Origin: an uncultured Lachnospiraceae bacterium
GTDB taxonomy: Bacteria; Bacillota; Clostridia; Lachnospirales; Lachnospiraceae
NCBI GenBank assembly: GCA_905236365.1
Contig: CAJOPP010000593.1
Coordinates: 1 to 5,411, forward strand
DNA: 5,411 bases
Direction: 5' to 3'
Both the position numbers and the translations under genes were made by a program. Shown one piece after another: positions 1 to 5,411 of the stretch. Each line of letters starts with the position of its first letter. Position 1 is the stretch's first letter. The notes beneath the pieces are model-generated. The model saw only the letters and a list, made by a program, of their open reading frames with translations. It was not told the origin of the DNA and ran no database searches.

Positions 1-478
1 ACTCGCAAACCCAGCCTTGCTTCCTTGCCGGTACTCCCATCATCAATGCATAGGCCGGTACATCACTTGTAACTACAGCGCCTGCGCTTATCATTGCATA
101 TTTTCCTATCGTGTGTCCGCAAACTATCGTTGCATTTGCACCAATTGTAGCGCCGCATTGTACAAGCGTTTTTAAGTACCCGGCTCTCCCCTTTGGATAT
201 TTTGCCCTAGGCGTTAAATCATTGGTAAAGACACATGATGGCCCGCAAAAAACATCATTCTCAAGCTCTACGCCTTCGTAAATTGAGACATTATTTTGAA
301 TCTTACAACCGTTTCCGATGTGTACATTGTTCGAAATATTAACATTTTGTCCAAGTATGCAATGCTCCCCAATTTCAGCTCCGGATTGAATATGGCAAAA
401 ATGCCATATTTTCGTTCCTTCGCCGATAATAACATTTTCATCAATATAGCTGCTGGGATGCAAAAAATAATTAACCAT
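1..478 (-). CDS. wbpD: UDP-2-acetamido-3-amino-2,3-dideoxy-glucuronate N-acetyltransferase, WbpD/WlbB type (3' end cut by window edge)
   Basis: The open frame runs from an ATG at 478 through the left edge, giving 159 visible codons. WbpD-family enzymes transfer acetyl from acetyl-CoA to the 3-amino group of UDP-GlcNAc3NA in the cytoplasm, making UDP-GlcNAc3NAcA. Seen: an almost continuous left-handed beta-helix of hexapeptide repeats (about residues 10-75 and 104-138), the N-terminal HPS motif (7-9), KIQNNVSIYEGV (59-70), FCGPSCVFTN (77-86), GATIGANATIVCG (109-121) and GVPARKQGW (148-156). These match my recollection of P. aeruginosa WbpD nearly block for block. Asn86 sits where WlbB has its proposed active-site Asn. 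An in-frame TGA at 502-500 (the stop of the preceding gene) and a modest AAGAG upstream support the ATG. WbpD is about 190 residues, so roughly 30 C-terminal residues are missing; the last residues, GWVCE, could begin a Cys-containing tail. It lies 21 bp downstream of the WbpB-like gene. A related amino-sugar acetyltransferase (FdtC/QdtC type) is possible but less likely. Confidence 0.9.
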   Translation of the reverse strand, partial: MVNYFLHPSSYIDENVIIGEGTKIWHFCHIQSGAEIGEHCILGQNVNISNNVHIGNGCKIQNNVSIYEGVELENDVFCGPSCVFTNDLTPRAKYPKGRAGYLKTLVQCGATIGANATIVCGHTIGKYAMISAGAVVTSDVPAYALMMGVPARKQGWVCE

Positions 479-485
479 CTTTTTA

Positions 486-490
486 CTCTT
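486..490 (-). promoter_or_regulatory. Ribosome binding site for the wbpD-like gene
   Basis: The coding strand reads AAGAG seven bases before the ATG at 478. It is a weak Shine-Dalgarno match, but it lies at normal spacing in the only gap of more than a few bases in the window (479-499). It supports the 478 start over any internal codon. Confidence 0.5.
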
Positions 491-499
491 TCGACAGAA

Positions 500-1573
500 T
501 CAAGAATCAAATCTTCCTACAAAATCCATTGTAGAGCATTCATCTAACGGAAGCTTCACCGGCCGGTGTTCCGCTGCCGATTTATATATAGCCAGAACAA
601 GCTCTAATGCCCTTTTTCCTGCTTCCGCATTAACTAACGGCTCTCGCCCAGTTTGAATCGCTTCTATTACATCCTGATAAAGCGGGGTATGGCCAAACCC
701 ATAAACATTCGGTGGATTCTCGCAAAATTTCTGTTTAACCTCTTCAGGGTCATCTAAATCATCTGCAAAACTCCATTCTTCAATGATGTTATCTGAGGCA
801 CCAGCCGCCTTAGCAGTACCTTTTTCTCCAAAAAGATACAGGGTTTCTTCAAGATTTTTCGGATAAACATTCGTTGTACCTTCTATTAATCCATATGCTC
901 CGTTATGAAAACGGACTAAAGCTAATCCTAGATCTTCGCCTTCAAGATAGGGGTGGTTTAACTGTGCAGTATAAGCCTGCACTTCATCAATTTCATCTCC
1001 TAACATCCATCGCAGTAAATCAATATTATGAATGCATTGATTCATTAAACAACCGCCATCCTGTGCCCACGTTCCACGCCAAGGCGCCTGTTTGTAATAA
1101 CTTTCACCTCGGTTCCACCGTACATGTGCTGCACCATGGTATAGCTTCCCAAAACGACCTTCTTCCAATGCTTTACGTATATATTGCACTGATTTGTTGA
1201 AACGGTTTTGGTGATTAGCGCATACCACTACTCCTTCTTCTTTTCCGGCTTTAATAATAGCATTAGCGTCAGCAATTGATAATGCGATAGGTTTTTCAAT
1301 GATTACATTGCAATGAGCTGTAATACAGTCTAATGCTATGGCTGCATGTTTCCCGGATTCGGTAGCAATTGCCACAAGCTCAGGTTGTTCTTCCTTCAGC
1401 ATTTGCCTATAATCAGTGTAACAATGCACACCTTTAAGCCCAAAAAGATCCACCTTACTCTGCATCGCTTCTGGAAGAATATCACATATCGCAACAATCT
1501 CCAGCCCGTTATTTCTTGCAGCTTCAATATGATTTGGGGAAATCCGGCCGCATCCGATCAATGCATATCTCAT
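500..1573 (-). CDS. wbpB: Gfo/Idh/MocA-family NAD-dependent sugar-nucleotide 3-dehydrogenase, WbpB/WlbA type
   Basis: This 357-residue cytoplasmic oxidoreductase probably oxidises C3 of UDP-GlcNAcA to the 3-keto sugar, which a WbpE-type aminotransferase then aminates. Seen: an N-terminal Rossmann fold with GCGRIS (7-12) in the dinucleotide-binding loop, an Asp (31) ending the second beta-strand, the family EKP motif (93-95) whose Lys94 is the conserved catalytic-site lysine, then NRF (123-125), WRGTWAQDGG (165-174) and NQCIHNIDLL (178-187) with His182 and Asp185 as the usual H-x2-D pair. Length fits the roughly 350-residue WlbA subgroup better than P. aeruginosa WbpB, which is about 315 residues. 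The ATG at 1573 is two bases after the stop of the 2-epimerase, with a strong AAGGAG upstream. Gfo/Idh/MocA proteins have many substrates, so the family call is very secure. The C3 specificity rests mainly on its position between a WbpI-like and a WbpD-like gene. No frameshift or missing key residue was seen. Confidence 0.85.
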   Translation of the reverse strand: MRYALIGCGRISPNHIEAARNNGLEIVAICDILPEAMQSKVDLFGLKGVHCYTDYRQMLKEEQPELVAIATESGKHAAIALDCITAHCNVIIEKPIALSIADANAIIKAGKEEGVVVCANHQNRFNKSVQYIRKALEEGRFGKLYHGAAHVRWNRGESYYKQAPWRGTWAQDGGCLMNQCIHNIDLLRWMLGDEIDEVQAYTAQLNHPYLEGEDLGLALVRFHNGAYGLIEGTTNVYPKNLEETLYLFGEKGTAKAAGASDNIIEEWSFADDLDDPEEVKQKFCENPPNVYGFGHTPLYQDVIEAIQTGREPLVNAEAGKRALELVLAIYKSAAEHRPVKLPLDECSTMDFVGRFDS

Positions 1574-1575
1574 AT

Positions 1576-2661
1576 TCAGTTATTCTCCTTTTCATAATTC
1601 ATCATCGCATCTACTATTTTTTCTGATGCATGACCATCTCCGAATGGCTGATACTTTTGTTCGATTTTTTGAGGATGTCCAAGTTTTTCAATAATTTCCT
1701 CAGCATTAGGCTGGCTTAATTCATTTCGCCCATCAACCATCGTTTCAGGCCAACACACAAAGTCCAATATGGTTACACACTTTTTTTCAGCATAAAAAGC
1801 TTCTCTTTGTAATCCACCTGAATCAGTGATGATTTTTTTTGCATGGTTAACAAGACAGATACTTTCTAAATAACCGACCGGTTCCGTAAGGATGATATTG
1901 GGGAAATGATATTCTTTTATAAGCCGTAATGCGCGAGACTTGTTTCTCGGATGCACAGGATAAACGGTCTCTGCATCCAACAAATCGGTTGCCTTGAAAA
2001 TTTCCAATAAATCTTCATCTCTTCCAGTATTTTCTTCTCTGTGACATGTCAGATAATAATACTGACTCGGGACTTCTCTTCCTCCTCCTTCGAGAAGCTT
2101 TAACTGAATCTCTTCTGGATCCACTTTATTGCTGTACTGTAAAAAAGCATCAAACATTGGATCCCCGACAAGAAGCCCTCGTCCCTGAAGACCTTCATTT
2201 GCCATTTCCTCATAAGCACTCTTTGTGCTCGCAAGAAGAAGTGTAGATACATGATCTGTACAAATTCTATTGATTTCTTCCGGGTTTGTTTTGCTGTGTG
2301 TTCTAGTCCCTGCTTCTACATGACAAATTGGAATATGGAGTTTTGCAGCTGCAAGAGCAGCTGCAAGCGTAGAATTTGTATCCCCGTATACAAGAACCCA
2401 ATCTGGCGCTTCTCGAATCATGACTTGTTCCAGCGCAATCATCATACGTCCCGTCATCTCCGCATGAGAGCCTCCGGAAATCCCTAAATTATAATCGGGA
2501 TCAGGAATATCCAGTTCTCGAAAGAACTGCTCTGACATATTGTAATCAAAATGCTGCCCTGTATGAACTAAAACCTCTTCGTGCGCCTTGCGAAGGACAT
2601 GAGAGACCACAGCTGCTTTAATAAATTGGGGTCTGGCCCCTACTACCGTTAATACTTTCAT
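1576..2661 (-). CDS. wbpI: Non-hydrolysing UDP-sugar 2-epimerase, WbpI/WlbD type (WecB superfamily)
   Basis: This 361-residue cytoplasmic enzyme most likely inverts C2 of UDP-GlcNAc3NAcA to give UDP-ManNAc3NAcA, the last nucleotide-sugar step of the pathway. Its two Rossmann-like domains form the GT-B-type fold of the WecB family. Seen: GARPQFIKA (8-16), HTGQHFD (33-39), YGDTNST (92-98) with Asp94, EAG (116-118) with Glu116, PEEINR (127-132), CHREEN (206-211) with His207, HPRN (237-240) and TDSGG (279-283). Asp94, Glu116, Glu129 and His207 correspond to the catalytic Asp95, Glu117, Glu131 and His213 of E. coli WecB. GGSHAEMTGRM (63-73) resembles the GGTHGQMTGRM of WbpI as I recall it, whereas WecB/MnaA enzymes differ there, which favours the WbpI reading. 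The start overlaps the previous stop as ATGA. A plain UDP-GlcNAc 2-epimerase making UDP-ManNAc remains the main alternative; the two are hard to tell apart without an alignment. Confidence 0.88.
   Translation of the reverse strand: MKVLTVVGARPQFIKAAVVSHVLRKAHEEVLVHTGQHFDYNMSEQFFRELDIPDPDYNLGISGGSHAEMTGRMMIALEQVMIREAPDWVLVYGDTNSTLAAALAAAKLHIPICHVEAGTRTHSKTNPEEINRICTDHVSTLLLASTKSAYEEMANEGLQGRGLLVGDPMFDAFLQYSNKVDPEEIQLKLLEGGGREVPSQYYYLTCHREENTGRDEDLLEIFKATDLLDAETVYPVHPRNKSRALRLIKEYHFPNIILTEPVGYLESICLVNHAKKIITDSGGLQREAFYAEKKCVTILDFVCWPETMVDGRNELSQPNAEEIIEKLGHPQKIEQKYQPFGDGHASEKIVDAMMNYEKENN
1585..1590 (-). promoter_or_regulatory. Ribosome binding site for the wbpB-like gene, inside the end of wbpI
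   Basis: The coding strand reads AAGGAG eleven bases before the ATG at 1573. The site overlaps the last sense codons of the upstream 2-epimerase, so ribosomes finishing that gene would clear or reuse it. This fits translational coupling. Spacing is slightly long but acceptable. Confidence 0.7.
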
Positions 2662-3257
2662 TTGTTATCTTTCGTTGAACTTATTTCTTTTATCATTCTT
2701 GCAGGATTTCCTGCAATTATACAGTGCCCTTCAGGAAAGGATTTTGTCACCACAGAACCTGCACCAACAACGGTTCCATCTCCAAGTATTGCTCCCGGAA
2801 GAATTGTACTATTCATTCCGATCCAGCAGTTTTTACCAATAATAACTGGTTTTGGCTCAATATGCTTCTCAGGATCGGCCGGATCATGATTCGCTGTTAT
2901 AATTCCTGTATTTGGTCCAATATAGGTTCCCTTTCCAATCGTAATTTTCCCGATTGCCTGATAATAGATTCCAAAAGACTGGAAATTATTCAAATCCTCC
3001 GGATCAAACTCTATATTCTGAGGTTCTACAACTACACATTGCTGACTTACCGGGAAACGCGCTTTTTTATTATTTCTCCCAAAAATCCTTCCCATCGCAT
3101 CCCGGACAACCCATTCCCATCCTGGACTGCAGACGCCTCTTGCTCTTCCTTGAAACCAACGTCCCTTTAGATATCTTCTGTCATAGCAGAAACAGGCCAG
3201 TAAATTCCCAAGAACATAGTACCAGGCCCCTTTAATTCCTTTTAAAATAAATTTCAT
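2658..3257 (-). CDS. Left-handed beta-helix acyltransferase, probable polysaccharide O-acetyltransferase (CatB/maltose O-acetyltransferase-like)
   Basis: This 199-residue protein probably uses acetyl-CoA to acetylate a sugar hydroxyl of the repeat unit; its acceptor cannot be read from sequence. Seen: hexapeptide repeats in the C-terminal half (about 102-121 and 138-172), with TANHD (121-125) supplying the His124 expected as catalytic base in this class, an extended loop after it (126-137), and the closing GNPAR (183-187) typical of the fold. The first 100 residues are not hexapeptide-like. They begin with a short hydrophobic stretch (about 10-24), then a basic, Trp/Arg-rich section (about 27-65), which may place the protein at the membrane. 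The ATG at 3257 follows the flippase stop by four bases and has GGGGA eight bases upstream; its TGA overlaps the next ATG. It is clearly distinct from the WbpD-like acetyltransferase at the left edge. A serine acetyltransferase is unlikely given the architecture and context. Confidence 0.8.
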   Translation of the reverse strand: MKFILKGIKGAWYYVLGNLLACFCYDRRYLKGRWFQGRARGVCSPGWEWVVRDAMGRIFGRNNKKARFPVSQQCVVVEPQNIEFDPEDLNNFQSFGIYYQAIGKITIGKGTYIGPNTGIITANHDPADPEKHIEPKPVIIGKNCWIGMNSTILPGAILGDGTVVGAGSVVTKSFPEGHCIIAGNPARMIKEISSTKDNK

Positions 3258-3261
3258 ATGA

Positions 3262-4755
3262 TTAATCCCCGTTAGAATTAATGGCTTGCCAGCACCCTTT
3301 AAACCATTTTTTTAAGAGCAGCCAATAGATAAATAACCAGATACTTCCCAAAACTAAAGATTCCGCCATTGAACCGATATATTGTTCCAATGGGAGTATT
3401 TTCTTTAATGCCCAAAAGATTATACCAAAAATAACATTAATTCCCAAAATAATTCCTACCCTACCCCATGGAAACACTTCAGAAAAATGCACTTTTAAAA
3501 TTCGAGCAGTCATAAAAAGCTGAAGCATCATTGCGGCAAAAAGGGAAAGCAACGTTGCTGCTGCCGGGCCGGGCATTCCAAATAAATAATAAAACAATGG
3601 GTTCAGTATAATATTTAACACTAAAGAAACAATACTGCTCCATAAAACTGGTTTTGTCTTTCCGTGTGCATTTAACATCATCCCAAAGTAGGTCACTCTA
3701 AAAAGTAAGACAAGGGTATAAATCCGAAAGACTGTACTTCCTGGAAGATATTTTTCAGAATATAATATCGTTATAACATCTTCAGCATATACAAAAATAC
3801 CAGCAACAATTACAGCCACAATGAGCATTCCCAGCTCAGTCGCATGTGCCCATAGTTTTAGAGCAGATGTGTCTTTTTCTTTTTTCACCAATAATGTAAT
3901 CTGTGGAAGCAATACTGCTGTTATAGATGTCCCAATAATCGACAGCGGTAATTCTTTTGCCGCGTTACTATAAATAGCCATTTCTTCCGTACTCATCAGA
4001 TATCCGATAAGTAATTTATCGATTTCTGTATTAAATGTCCCTACAACGCCTGCCAAGCCTATCGGAATGGAAAACACAAAAATTGCCTTTAACAGCTTCC
4101 GGTCAATTAGCAGGCGAAGTCCTCCGCAAAGCTTCGCAGCAATAATGTAAACTGCAATAGCAAATATCGCATTAACAGCCACAAAAAGGATCATATACAT
4201 CCGGAAATTGAGGCCTAACCATTCTATGACAAGAACTGTAAGCAACATTGCTATACTAAAGAAAATCCTATATGCGATAAGTGCTCGCATCCTGTCATAT
4301 ACGATCAAAACGTTTTCCACGGATGCCATAATGATTGAGGCCCATGGATACAAGGCCAGAACAAAGTAAAAATCTCCGATTTGTTCATTATGGAAGTAGG
4401 TAATAATAAGCGGTAGACACGTTACAAGTACAATACCGATCACTATACTAAGAATCGTACTTACGGTATAGTATACAGAAAGAAATGTTCTTCGGTCTTC
4501 CTGCCCCTCTGCACGCACTAAAAAATAATTAACGCTGTTAGGAAGTCCCAGCATCAGAAGTGCCACTACCAGATTGATTACAAGAAGAATTTGTGAATAT
4601 GTGCCATACTCTGACGTCGTTCTGAATCTGGATAAAAACATTGTGGTAATCATACTGATTACCAAGGCAACCATTTTAGACGCAGTCAGACCGACCGCTG
4701 CGCTTCCAATACTGGTATGCTTTTTTGCTGTTTCTTCACTTGTTGTATTATTCAT
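3262..4755 (-). CDS. wzx: Wzx-type polysaccharide flippase (MOP superfamily, RfbX/MurJ-like)
   Basis: This 497-residue integral membrane protein most likely moves undecaprenyl-diphosphate-linked repeat units from the inner to the outer face of the cytoplasmic membrane. Seen: a short polar, charged N-terminus (1-15), then about 12-14 hydrophobic segments, for example near 22-41, 54-72, 97-120, 130-151, 161-180, 186-207, 223-240, 268-290, 308-325, 341-361, 371-392, 396-416, 431-450 and 464-482. The segment TEIDKLLIGYLMS (243-255) is the Asp-Lys-containing motif common in the central half of Wzx/RfbX proteins, and IYSNAAKE (261-268) follows it as usual. The length is normal for the family. The ATG at 4755 overlaps the upstream glycosyltransferase stop by 8 bp and has GAAGGA seven bases upstream. 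Its presence implies a Wzx/Wzy-dependent pathway, but no Wzy polymerase is in the window. MurJ itself is unlikely given the operon context. Confidence 0.9.
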   Translation of the reverse strand: MNNTTSEETAKKHTSIGSAAVGLTASKMVALVISMITTMFLSRFRTTSEYGTYSQILLVINLVVALLMLGLPNSVNYFLVRAEGQEDRRTFLSVYYTVSTILSIVIGIVLVTCLPLIITYFHNEQIGDFYFVLALYPWASIIMASVENVLIVYDRMRALIAYRIFFSIAMLLTVLVIEWLGLNFRMYMILFVAVNAIFAIAVYIIAAKLCGGLRLLIDRKLLKAIFVFSIPIGLAGVVGTFNTEIDKLLIGYLMSTEEMAIYSNAAKELPLSIIGTSITAVLLPQITLLVKKEKDTSALKLWAHATELGMLIVAVIVAGIFVYAEDVITILYSEKYLPGSTVFRIYTLVLLFRVTYFGMMLNAHGKTKPVLWSSIVSLVLNIILNPLFYYLFGMPGPAAATLLSLFAAMMLQLFMTARILKVHFSEVFPWGRVGIILGINVIFGIIFWALKKILPLEQYIGSMAESLVLGSIWLFIYWLLLKKWFKGCWQAINSNGD

Positions 4756-5411
4756 TCAGTAATCCTTCAGCAATACTGATAAGTGAGTCTGTAATCAGAT
4801 TATAATGAAATGCACTCTTTAAGCCCTGTGAAGGTTTAAAATCCAGTTGTCCTCTTTCCATTTTCTCACGGTATAACTTTGTTAAATATTCTGCAAAGCA
4901 TTCCTGCAATTCTTTTCTTCTGCAAAGTTCATAGCAAAATCCGTAACGATATTTCTCATTGAGCTGCCATAACTCACTGTAAGCCACGTCTCCGGACAAC
5001 ACAGAAATGATTGGTTTTTCCGCTTTGATTCCTTCATAAAATTTCCCAGTTAAAATTCCTTGAGATTTTTTAGTATTCCATGAGAATACAAGAAAGGCAT
5101 CAGCTAAATTTTGTAGCCGTTCAGCTTCATTACGGTCTACATAGGCATGATCTTCAAGAATATCTTCCACCCCTTTTTCCAGGAAAATACGCTGAACCTT
5201 TTCAGAATCTCCGCCTGCATAAATAAATTTAAGATTTTCCTTTTTTATGCCATCTTCAGAGATAGCCTTTAACAGAATATCAATAAAAGCTTCCAGAGCA
5301 ATAATCCTATAATCATAAAACTGACCAGTATAACAAAAAACCAGTTGCTTAGGATTTTCATCCGAAAATTCCTGTTGTTTCAAAGTGTCATCTTCATAAC
5401 CATTATAGAGC
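4748..5411 (-). CDS. GT-B glycosyltransferase, C-terminal nucleotide-sugar-binding domain (5' end cut by window edge)
   Basis: The frame stays open from the TAA at 4750-4748 through the right edge, giving 220 visible codons. The visible start LYNGYED is the inter-domain NG-[YF]-[DE] linker common before the C-terminal domain of GT4-like glycosyltransferases, so the acceptor-binding N-terminal domain lies outside the window. Seen: FCYTGQFYDYR (about visible residues 24-34) in the first beta-strand and loop, then IYAGG (63-67), HAYVDRNEAERLQNLADAFL (88-107), and TGKFYEGIKAEKPIIS (121-136), the usual sugar-nucleotide-binding helix with its acidic residue. The enzyme would transfer a sugar to the growing lipid-linked repeat unit on the cytoplasmic membrane face; donor and acceptor cannot be assigned. 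A TTG at 5383 is not a plausible start, because the homologous sequence continues upstream of it and no ribosome binding site is evident. It is translationally overlapped with wzx. Confidence 0.8.
   Translation of the reverse strand, partial: LYNGYEDDTLKQQEFSDENPKQLVFCYTGQFYDYRIIALEAFIDILLKAISEDGIKKENLKFIYAGGDSEKVQRIFLEKGVEDILEDHAYVDRNEAERLQNLADAFLVFSWNTKKSQGILTGKFYEGIKAEKPIISVLSGDVAYSELWQLNEKYRYGFCYELCRRKELQECFAEYLTKLYREKMERGQLDFKPSQGLKSAFHYNLITDSLISIAEGLLNE
4763..4768 (-). promoter_or_regulatory. Ribosome binding site for wzx
   Basis: The coding strand reads GAAGGA seven bases before the ATG at 4755. The site lies within the final codons of the glycosyltransferase, and the two reading frames overlap by 8 bp (4748-4755), so coupled translation is expected. 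Confidence 0.65.

Noticed and set aside
268..510. 80-codon minus-strand ORF beginning MILDSVERVKRW
   Set aside because: It overlaps the WbpD-like gene in a different frame, shows no recognisable motif, and the competing frame carries clear hexapeptide repeats and family motifs.
1833..1840. Run of eight T (A8 on the coding strand) as a possible slippage or phase-variation site
   Set aside because: It falls in Lys-Lys codons of the 2-epimerase just before the conserved TDSGG motif, the frame is intact, and a single run of eight is common at this base composition.
2345..2368. Near-perfect 12-bp tandem repeat (gcagctgcaaga / gcagctgcaagc)
   Set aside because: It encodes the Ala/Leu-rich helix LAAALAAAKL after YGDTNST in the 2-epimerase, which is conserved in the family, so codon reuse in a repetitive peptide explains it.
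2724..3170. 148-codon plus-strand ORF
   Set aside because: It is antisense to the acyltransferase gene, whose translation has hexapeptide repeats and the TANHD and GNPAR motifs. The antisense product is rich in Ser, Asn and Cys without domain character and has no ribosome binding site evident. The other plus-strand ORFs in the window are shadows of the same kind.
5381..5383. TTG codon as the start of the right-hand glycosyltransferase
   Set aside because: The frame stays open to the window edge and the residues upstream (LYNGYED) form a typical GT4-like inter-domain linker, so the gene is truncated and not short.

Overview
The window looks like an interior slice of a surface-polysaccharide (capsule, O-antigen or cell-wall glycan) gene cluster. 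All six genes lie on the minus strand, so transcription runs from high to low coordinates. Base composition is near 40% G+C by eye. Several starts have AGGAG-like ribosome binding sites, and the style of the Wzx, glycosyltransferase and acyltransferase genes suggests a low-GC Firmicute, perhaps a clostridial or gut-associated one. That assignment is inference, because no taxonomic marker is present.

Layout in transcription order: (1) the C-terminal domain of a GT-B glycosyltransferase, cut by the right edge (5411-4748); (2) a Wzx-type polysaccharide flippase (4755-3262); (3) a left-handed beta-helix O-acetyltransferase-like protein (3257-2658); (4) a non-hydrolysing UDP-sugar 2-epimerase of the WbpI/WlbD type (2661-1576); (5) a Gfo/Idh/MocA oxidoreductase of the WbpB/WlbA type (1573-500); (6) a WbpD/WlbB-type sugar N-acetyltransferase, cut by the left edge (478-1). 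Junctions are an 8-bp overlap, a 4-bp gap, an ATGA overlap, a 2-bp gap and a 21-bp gap, which is what a single translationally coupled operon looks like. No terminator, promoter, RNA gene, mobile element or CRISPR array was seen, and there is essentially no non-coding DNA.

Taken together, genes 4-6 are three of the five enzymes of the UDP-2,3-diacetamido-2,3-dideoxy-mannuronic acid (UDP-ManNAc3NAcA) pathway known from Pseudomonas aeruginosa (wbpA-B-E-D-I) and Bordetella (wlb). The missing C6 dehydrogenase (WbpA) and PLP aminotransferase (WbpE) would be expected outside the window, most likely beyond the left edge. The glycosyltransferase would add a sugar to the lipid-linked repeat unit, the 199-residue acyltransferase could O-acetylate it, and Wzx would flip it across the membrane. 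The main content is therefore a recognisable pathway, not an undescribed system. The left-edge acetyltransferase is easy to miss because it is truncated.
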